Source of the DNA: Bacteroidales bacterium UBA6248
Lineage (GTDB): Bacteria; Bacteroidota; Bacteroidia; Bacteroidales; Lentimicrobiaceae
Reading direction: 5' to 3'
NCBI GenBank assembly: GCA_002441345.1
Contig: DJVU01000016.1
Location: 1 to 57,625, forward strand
DNA: 57,625 bases
The notes below the pieces were generated by a model. It ran no database searches and had not been told where the DNA came from. It saw only the letters and a list, made by a program, of their open reading frames with translations. The number at the start of each line of letters is the position of its first letter. Within the stretch, counting starts at the first letter, position 1. Below, one piece after another: positions 52,089-57,625 of the stretch. The translations under genes and the position numbers were made by a program.

Positions 52089-52400
52089 TTACGCGCTGAT
52101 GGCATCTATTTGAAGCCTGGTAAGGTATTGCCTGTGGCCGTTTGACTTCTGATATCCTTTTCTCCTCTTCTTTTTGAAGACGATAACCTTATCGCCACGT
52201 AAATGCGACAGGATTTTAGCCGTAACGACAGCGCCCGGGACCGTCGGCTGTCCGATGGTGACAGCTCCGTCGTTGTCGACCAACATTACGTTGTTCAACT
52301 CAACGGTTGAGCCTTCTTCACCTTCAAGACGGTGCACGAAGATCACCTGGTCTTTTGCAACTTTGTGCTGCTGGCCGGCGATTTCTACGATTGCGTACAT
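52089..52400 (-). CDS. rplU: 50S ribosomal protein L21
   Basis: A 103-residue ribosomal protein beginning MYAIVEIAGQQHKVAKDQ with the ending KRRKGYQKSNGHRQYLTRLQIDAI, which contains the family's KKRKGY...GHRQ signature. It binds 23S rRNA domain I with L20. It is the first gene of the rplU-rpmA operon. The promoter (52446-52475) is close to consensus and gives a leader of about 40 bases. Confidence 0.98.
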   Translation of the reverse strand: MYAIVEIAGQQHKVAKDQVIFVHRLEGEEGSTVELNNVMLVDNDGAVTIGQPTVPGAVVTAKILSHLRGDKVIVFKKKRRKGYQKSNGHRQYLTRLQIDAISA

Positions 52401-52445
52401 TGCAGTGTTTTTTATGATTAACTGTTTCCCCTGTTAATGGGGGTG

Positions 52446-52475
52446 CAAAAATAGGAATAATTTTCTAATTCCAAA
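52446..52475 (-). promoter_or_regulatory. Promoter of the rplU-rpmA operon
   Basis: On the minus strand TTTG (52472-52475), 18 bases, then TATTTTTG (52446-52453). It lies upstream of the ribosomal genes and just downstream of the stop region of the EamA gene, so it overlaps no coding start. Confidence 0.65.
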
Positions 52476-52479
52476 TGTT

Positions 52480-53415
52480 TTAACGCAAAAAATTTGCCCT
52501 CTCTGCCCTTTGCCTGAGTTTTTTGAACCGGTCGGTGCTGCTGGTATTTACCATTAACACTCCGGCAATAACCATCAGCACCCACATCAAAAAGCCCGGT
52601 TTGAAATGCTCTCCGTCGAGAATTCCCCACATAAGTGCCACTACCGGAATAAAATAAGTTACCGATGATGCAAATACGGCACTTCTGGCCAGTATCAATC
52701 TGTTGTAAAGCATTAGTGCTATACCGGTGCCAACTACAGCAAGTATGGCGATATAGCCGAAGCCTTCTGCGGCAGCGGAAACAGTTGTCATTGTATTTAC
52801 AAAGGGCGTAGCCGCAAAAAGATACACAGCAGCCACAGGGCCTATAGTAAAAAACGACAGCGCTGTTATTGCCACCGGATTTACATCACTCAGAAATGCC
52901 TTGATAAGATTCACGTTTATAGCATATAACACCGTGGCTATCACTATTAGCGCAGCAAATCCGATGTTAAGCGTAAAACTGCCGGAACCGCTAACGCTGA
53001 CAAGTCCCACTGCCCCGCCAAGTCCCATAAATACCCCGGCAATGTTGTACCAGCGGGGATTCGTTTTAAAGAACAACATGCCGATCAGTAGCGTAAACAA
53101 TGGGGTTAGGGAGTTAAGAATCCCCGCAAGGGAACTGTCGATCCCCTTCTGCGCTGCCGCGAAAAGAAATGCCGGTATAAGACTTCCGATCAGTCCGGCA
53201 GCAGATAAAGACTTCCAGTGTATACGAAAACTGTTTTTCAGATGCTTTACGGCAAATGGAATCAGAAACAGCCATGTAATCACCACCCTGAGTGCACCAA
53301 GCTCTCCCGGACTGAAAACCTCAAGTCCGCGTTTCATCAGTATAAATGAACTACCCCACACCAGGGCAAGCATCAGAAATACCAGCCATGTCCATACAGG
53401 TATGGATTTTTCCAT
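52480..53415 (-). CDS. EamA/DMT family transporter
   Basis: About 311 residues with ten predicted spans, formed by two EamA repeats: the first begins LVFLMLALVWGSSFILMKRGLEVFSPGELGALR, the second IVIATVLYAINVNLIKAFLSDVNPVAITALS. The motif of one Trp-Gly-Ser near the first span is typical of the drug/metabolite transporter superfamily. The substrate is unknown. The start at 53415 (MEKSIPVW) is preferred over 53448, since a TACCTTTG promoter box covers 53446-53453. The stop is close to the rplU promoter. Confidence 0.87.
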   Translation of the reverse strand: MEKSIPVWTWLVFLMLALVWGSSFILMKRGLEVFSPGELGALRVVITWLFLIPFAVKHLKNSFRIHWKSLSAAGLIGSLIPAFLFAAAQKGIDSSLAGILNSLTPLFTLLIGMLFFKTNPRWYNIAGVFMGLGGAVGLVSVSGSGSFTLNIGFAALIVIATVLYAINVNLIKAFLSDVNPVAITALSFFTIGPVAAVYLFAATPFVNTMTTVSAAAEGFGYIAILAVVGTGIALMLYNRLILARSAVFASSVTYFIPVVALMWGILDGEHFKPGFLMWVLMVIAGVLMVNTSSTDRFKKLRQRAERANFLR

Positions 53416-53445
53416 TTTCTGTTTCTTTAATTTTTTTTTAGCACG

Positions 53446-53453
53446 CAAAGGTA
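53446..53453 (-). promoter_or_regulatory. -7 promoter box for the EamA transporter gene
   Basis: TACCTTTG on the minus strand overlaps the longest-frame start (53448) and so supports the internal start at 53415. Confidence 0.5.
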
Positions 53454-53568
53454 AAGCTAAGTAACACGGGAATTATTTTTAACCCGTATTTATTTCAATC
53501 TGCTGTTTGCAGTTGTCTCCTGGTTTCAGAGCTTAAGTATTCTTATTTTAGCAGATAAAACAGACATT

Positions 53569-54987
53569 ATGGAACTCAAAATATACGTTGCCGGTAGGTT
53601 TGTTGCCACAGATAATTTACTCGGTGTATTAAACCCTTACCACGGAAGCATTGCAGGTACTACCTGGCTGGCCGGGAAAGAGGAGTACGAACAGGCTGTG
53701 TCGGCGGCTGCAGCGATACGCAAACAGCTTGCCGGATGGCCTTCATGGAAACGGTATGAGACTCTTATGTTTATCCGGAACCGTTTGCTCGATCAACGGT
53801 TGGAATTTGCCCGGATTATTACCGCAGAATCGGGGAAACCCATGCGTTATGCCCTGGGAGAAGTCGACCGCTCGGTTCAGACATTTACCGTTGCTGCCGA
53901 GGAGTCCAAACGACTGCCATCCGAATACATGAGCCTTGACTGGACATCTGCCGGAGAGGGCAGAGAGGGGATCGTGCGCTGGTTTCCTGCCGGTATCGTC
54001 GGTGGAATCGCTCCCTTTAACTTCCCCCTCAACCTTGCAGTACATAAACTTGCTCCGGCAATTGCTGCCGGTTGCCCGATAATCCTGAAGCCATCTTCGA
54101 ATACCCCTCTTACTGCCCTGAAACTTGCATCCATACTTGCTGAATCGGGACTTCCCCAGGGAGCCGTTTCCATACTTCCCATGAATCGTACTACCGGCAA
54201 TATGCTGGTTACCGATCCGCGGCTTGCAGTACTCTCGTTTACCGGATCGCCCGATGTCGGCTGGAAGATGAAAGCCGGAGCCGGAAAAAAGAAGGTTGTG
54301 CTTGAACTGGGCGGGAATGCAGGCGTTATCGTAAGCCGAAGCGCTGAAATGGAATCTGCACTCCGGCGCTGCCTTAGCGGAGCTTTTTCCTATTCCGGCC
54401 AAGTATGCATCCATACCCAGCGCATCTTTGTTCACCACAGCATCTTCAGCGAATTTTCAGAGCGCCTTGCCGGGATGGCTTCAAAAATGGTGACCGGCGA
54501 TCCTGCCTTTCCTGAAACCGAATTCAGCAGTATGATAGACGAAGCCAATGCCAAACGGGTGGAAAATTGGGTTGACGAAGCCGTAACCATGGGAGCCCGC
54601 CTGCTGTGCGGAGGAAAACGCGAAGGCACATTTTACCCTCCCACCATACTGACCAGCACGAGTAACCCGATGCGTGTATGCAGCGATGAGGTGTTCGGGC
54701 CGGTAGTTACCATCGACCCGTTCAACGATTTTGAAGATGCACTGAACCTGATAAATTCAACCCGTTTTGGTCTGCAAGCGGGGGTGTTTACCAGCGATAT
54801 CCGCGAAATGGACCGGGCATTTGCAGACCTGGATGTTGGAGGTGTTGTTATAAACGACGTTCCGACCTTTCGCGTCGACCATATGCCTTACGGCGGAATT
54901 AAGGATTCGGGACTGGGACGGGAAGGCGTAAAATATGCCATCCTCGATATGATGGAACCAAAAATCCTGGTAAAGGAAAAATACTGA
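53569..54987 (+). CDS. NAD(P)-dependent aldehyde dehydrogenase
   Basis: A 472-residue ALDH-superfamily enzyme that oxidises an aldehyde to its acid. The cofactor/substrate landmarks are GGIAPFNFPLNLAVHKLAPAIAAG, ILKPSSNTPLTAL, SFTGSPDVGW, the general base Glu246 in LELGGNAG and the nucleophile Cys280 in SGQVCIHTQRIFV. The QVCIHTQR form occurs in lactaldehyde/glyceraldehyde-type and succinate-semialdehyde-like branches, so the aldehyde is not fixed by the sequence. It is a single gene; an imperfect box TATTTTAG lies at 53544-53551. Confidence 0.9.
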   Translation: MELKIYVAGRFVATDNLLGVLNPYHGSIAGTTWLAGKEEYEQAVSAAAAIRKQLAGWPSWKRYETLMFIRNRLLDQRLEFARIITAESGKPMRYALGEVDRSVQTFTVAAEESKRLPSEYMSLDWTSAGEGREGIVRWFPAGIVGGIAPFNFPLNLAVHKLAPAIAAGCPIILKPSSNTPLTALKLASILAESGLPQGAVSILPMNRTTGNMLVTDPRLAVLSFTGSPDVGWKMKAGAGKKKVVLELGGNAGVIVSRSAEMESALRRCLSGAFSYSGQVCIHTQRIFVHHSIFSEFSERLAGMASKMVTGDPAFPETEFSSMIDEANAKRVENWVDEAVTMGARLLCGGKREGTFYPPTILTSTSNPMRVCSDEVFGPVVTIDPFNDFEDALNLINSTRFGLQAGVFTSDIREMDRAFADLDVGGVVINDVPTFRVDHMPYGGIKDSGLGREGVKYAILDMMEPKILVKEKY

Positions 54988-55004
54988 TACCGCTTCCGCA
55001 GTTA

Positions 55005-56963
55005 CTATTCCACTGCCAGCTTCGCCACTCCGGTGAAATCGGGAGTCGTAAGCTTTACCACGTAAAATCCGGGTTTCAGGCTGTTGTTATACGAAATCGT
55101 ATGTGTTCCGGCTCCATAGGTTCCGTTTACCACATTTCCGGCGATACGCCCTCCCGGTTCAATAATCTGTATTTCTACCCGGGAAGCTGCCTCAAGCGAG
55201 AACTGCACATTTACCAATTGCCCTGCGGGATTCGGATAAACGTGCAAGGGCTTTGAATCTACCCTGATGCGGCTGGTATTGACTCCCACCCTGACCTTCA
55301 TTTCAACGGGGATGTCAAGCACATTCAGGAAATAGTCGGTTACCCGGATGGTCGACAGATAGGTGTCATCGGCAAGTCCGTTTGGGTTAAAGGTAACGGT
55401 AATGGTTTCCGGATTGCTGCCTCTCATTACCCCGGCAGTAGTATCAATACTTAACCATTCGGCGCTGTCGGGTATGGATACGTTGAAGGGATTGTTGACG
55501 GTATTTTCAGAAGTGAGCTGCAATTCAAGGGCGGTGATGGTTTCAGGAGCCGTGAGCAGATTTAATACCGGAGGATCAGCCAGGATCACCGGCGGATTCT
55601 GAACCATCTCCAGTGCGCGCTGCAGGTTCAGCCGGCCGCCGCTTACGGTGTTGCCTACCAGCGCCTGTATGGTGTCGACCGAAGCAATAAGGTAACGCTT
55701 GAACTTCTGCGAAACAAGAACGGGATCGTTGCGGTACAAATCCAGAGTTGCTGCATCCGCAGCCGCATACATCAGGGCGATGGACCCCGATACGTGAGGC
55801 GACGACATGGAGGTGCCGCTTTTATATCCGTAAGTATTGCCCAGTCGGGTCGAATTAATATTGGTACCGGGCGCTGCCAGGTCGATGCTTGTTGCCCCCC
55901 ATGCAGCCTGCGGGTTCAGCCCGTCTGTATTGGTGCTGTTGGTAACAGCTACAATGGATTCATTGGTCATCGAGGTCGGAATATCCCCGTAAACGTCTAC
56001 ATCCCATGCCCTGTTGGCTGTGGATGCCACATTCAGTATACCCACCGATCCGAGAGAATCATATATGGCACCCCAGAGAGGATAGTTAACCGGATTGCCT
56101 CCGTCGATTCCGAAAGAGGAGTTGGTGACGACCACAAATGCTCCGGCTTCCCCGTTGCTTTCGTCGTAAATCTTACGCATGGTATAGATGTAATCGTACG
56201 AAATCACCGCAACTGCTTCGTTGGATCCCGAGCCCGATACGGGCATCAGATAGGTGTTGTATGCCACGCCGGTTACGCCCAGACTGTTGTTTCCTTTTGC
56301 CGAGGCAATGCCCGCCACATGAGTGCCATGGTCGTTTTGCGTTATATAGGCATTGTTGTTGTAAGCATTCCAGCCGTTATAATCGTCGATGTAACCGTTT
56401 TCGTCATCGTCAATCCCGTTAAACGGGATTTCAAGTCTGTTTTTCCAAAGCCTGAGATCGGAGTGCCCCAGATCGATGCCTCCGTCAACCATGGCGATTA
56501 CAATGGTATCACCGGCAAGCGTTTCTCCTGAGGTTGTGATATCCCATGCATATGTAGCCTTGATGTCGGCTCCGGGGGTTCCGCTCATCTGTCCGGTGTT
56601 TTTCAGCGCCCATAAGCTTGAGAAGGAGGGGTCGTCCGGAATTACTTCCCGCTGGGTGACGATATGGTTAAACTGAGCCAGGCCGACCGCCGGGTGATTT
56701 CTGATTTCCGAAAGTAGGCGGTCTGCATCGACAATGCTTTCATCAAAACGGAGAAGCCATATGTTCATCCGGGGCGACAATTTCTTTTCAGCCTTAAGAC
56801 CGGTTTGGCTGAAATCGGATTCGATCAGAGGTATAAGCTGCTGGTCGTTAGCGTTCTTCAGCTGAACAAGAAGCTGACCGGATTCGCGCACAGGTTCCGT
56901 AATCTGTGCCATTATGCCGGTATGCATTGCAAGGATCAGCAGAAGTACAGTAAATGTTCTCAT
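55005..56963 (-). CDS. Subtilisin-like (S8) serine protease with T9SS sorting domain
   Basis: A 652-residue exported protease with a signal peptide (about 1-19), a propeptide-like region (21-105) and an S8 domain with Asp160 (AMVDGGIDLGH), His212 (DHGTHVAG), oxyanion Asn281 (VTNSSFG) and Ser385 (SGTSMSSPHVSG). The Asp motif is DGG rather than the common DTG or DSG. An inserted acidic loop (DDDENGYIDDYNG, 185-197) resembles a calcium site. A beta domain (about 465-570) and a C-terminal T9SS sorting domain (starting VYPNPAGQLVNVQF and including LKPGFYVVKL) complete it. It should reach the surface or medium through type IX secretion and degrade proteins. Confidence 0.93.
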   Translation of the reverse strand: MRTFTVLLLILAMHTGIMAQITEPVRESGQLLVQLKNANDQQLIPLIESDFSQTGLKAEKKLSPRMNIWLLRFDESIVDADRLLSEIRNHPAVGLAQFNHIVTQREVIPDDPSFSSLWALKNTGQMSGTPGADIKATYAWDITTSGETLAGDTIVIAMVDGGIDLGHSDLRLWKNRLEIPFNGIDDDENGYIDDYNGWNAYNNNAYITQNDHGTHVAGIASAKGNNSLGVTGVAYNTYLMPVSGSGSNEAVAVISYDYIYTMRKIYDESNGEAGAFVVVTNSSFGIDGGNPVNYPLWGAIYDSLGSVGILNVASTANRAWDVDVYGDIPTSMTNESIVAVTNSTNTDGLNPQAAWGATSIDLAAPGTNINSTRLGNTYGYKSGTSMSSPHVSGSIALMYAAADAATLDLYRNDPVLVSQKFKRYLIASVDTIQALVGNTVSGGRLNLQRALEMVQNPPVILADPPVLNLLTAPETITALELQLTSENTVNNPFNVSIPDSAEWLSIDTTAGVMRGSNPETITVTFNPNGLADDTYLSTIRVTDYFLNVLDIPVEMKVRVGVNTSRIRVDSKPLHVYPNPAGQLVNVQFSLEAASRVEIQIIEPGGRIAGNVVNGTYGAGTHTISYNNSLKPGFYVVKLTTPDFTGVAKLAVE

Positions 56964-57088
56964 GTAATAATTTGTTGCCGTAATGCCTGATTAACAATTA
57001 TTCAGACATAATGTTAAAATGACTTAAGCCGGTATGTGAAAATCTTCATTCTGCCGGCAGTTTAAAGCGGAGGTGACACGATGCATTT

Positions 57089-57625
57089 TTAGCTCTTACC
57101 GTATTTTTCATTGTAAAGCCATTCTGCATCCCGCCGGAGTTGTTCTTCAACCGTTATGCCGTTTATTTTTGCTTTTTCGCGGATTTTTTCCATCCATTCG
57201 GGTGTACCCCTGATTCCCAATTCGTAAAGACGGATCAGATCGCGGCGTTCGGTATATTTTTCCGGATGGGCCTTGTAATCCTGATAGAAAAGATATTCAG
57301 CTTCCTGATTTATACGGTCCGGCAAATTCATGCCCAGTTCCGTGCTTTCCTTTACCATTCGCCTGAAGCCGTCTTCATAAATCCGGATGTCGTTTGAAAA
57401 TTTCCACACAGGATCCACATATCCCGGGAAGAACAGATTGTAAAGCTCTTCATCAAAATTCCAGGCAAAAGCATGGTTAAACCTTCCGGTTATCATAATC
57501 AGGATAAGATCCCGCTTCATCACCTCCTGCCTGAAATCAAGATCCTGTACCCTGCCTCCTTCCGTGTAGTCGCAACGGGTTATGTTTTTGTTGTAATACC
57601 AGAAATCGCAACTGCCGAAGGTGCG
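57089..57625 (-). CDS. Unrecognised protein, 5' end cut by the window edge
   Basis: The frame is open from the stop at 57089 to the right edge of the window without a stop (at least 178 residues), so the gene begins outside. An internal GTG or ATG near 57523 would shorten it to 144 residues, but the upstream residues (RTFGSCDFWYYNKNITRCDY...) read as real coding sequence. The C-terminal half is rich in charged residues with regular helices (RINQEAEYLFYQDYKAHPEKYTE, MEKIREKAKINGITVEEQL). No family is recognised. It lies 125 bases downstream of the S8 protease start, on the same strand, so it would precede the protease in transcription. Confidence 0.6.
   Translation of the reverse strand, partial: RTFGSCDFWYYNKNITRCDYTEGGRVQDLDFRQEVMKRDLILIMITGRFNHAFAWNFDEELYNLFFPGYVDPVWKFSNDIRIYEDGFRRMVKESTELGMNLPDRINQEAEYLFYQDYKAHPEKYTERRDLIRLYELGIRGTPEWMEKIREKAKINGITVEEQLRRDAEWLYNEKYGKS

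Noticed and set aside
1..57625. tRNA or rRNA genes and insertion sequences
   Set aside because: The intergenic gaps were read for tRNA-type arms, rRNA stretches, transposase frames and terminal inverted repeats; none was found.

Overview
The window reads as a chromosomal segment of a Bacteroidota bacterium, probably of the Bacteroidales/Marinilabiliales group. The evidence is: promoters of the Bacteroidota sigma type (-7 box TAnnTTTG, found upstream of at least 18 genes), almost no Shine-Dalgarno sequences, two secreted proteins with type IX secretion (T9SS) C-terminal sorting domains, lipoproteins with Bacteroidota-style lipoboxes, LytTR two-component genes, and families such as DUF4878, GH92 and a NagB/PIG-L fusion. 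No tRNA, rRNA, CRISPR array, insertion sequence, phage or conjugation gene was seen. Coding density is high and several convergent gene pairs are only 14-25 bases apart.

Layout. 1-9.1 kb: a secreted HEXXH protein, an isoaspartyl peptidase with a TauE/SafE exporter, a nucleoside-gate membrane protein, an 11-bp tandem/inverted repeat block, a DoxX-glutathione peroxidase-OhrR oxidative stress unit, an amino-acid permease, and a YiiX-like hydrolase with a DUF4878 lipoprotein. 9.2-16.7 kb: bile-acid-type Na+ symporter, PlsC acyltransferase, a 671-base gap, then a MacB-like ABC efflux operon (ATPase, two paralogous permeases, HlyD-type adaptor). 16.9-24.8 kb: a T9SS cargo protein, an alpha/beta hydrolase, RsgA, a small outer-membrane protein, a uracil permease and a multidomain transglutaminase lipoprotein. 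25.1-32.1 kb: a signalling block with a LytS-like protein that has lost its ATP-binding motifs, its LytTR regulator, a hybrid histidine kinase and a four-PAS histidine kinase.

32.1-38.3 kb holds the most unusual set: a B12-dependent-type radical SAM protein, a free acyl carrier protein, a fatty-acyl-AMP ligase fused to its own carrier domain, a ketoacyl-ACP synthase III homologue with intact Cys-His-Asn triad, and a short-chain reductase. Together they could activate, extend by one round and reduce an acyl chain held on a carrier; the product is unknown. 38.3-50.3 kb is a glycan-handling region: a GH3 enzyme with PA14 domain, a GT2 glycosyltransferase with a GNAT-like protein, a NagB/PIG-L fusion, a GH29 fucosidase with PA14 domain and a GH92 mannosidase with appended binding domains, but no SusC/SusD pair. 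50.3-57.6 kb: a polysaccharide flippase, rplU-rpmA, an EamA transporter, an aldehyde dehydrogenase, a T9SS-exported subtilisin and an unrecognised gene cut by the window edge.

Starts were moved from the longest reading frame to an internal methionine wherever a promoter box overlaps the longer start, the longer frame runs into the previous gene, or a signal peptide begins internally. All functional calls are from reading motifs; no database search was run.
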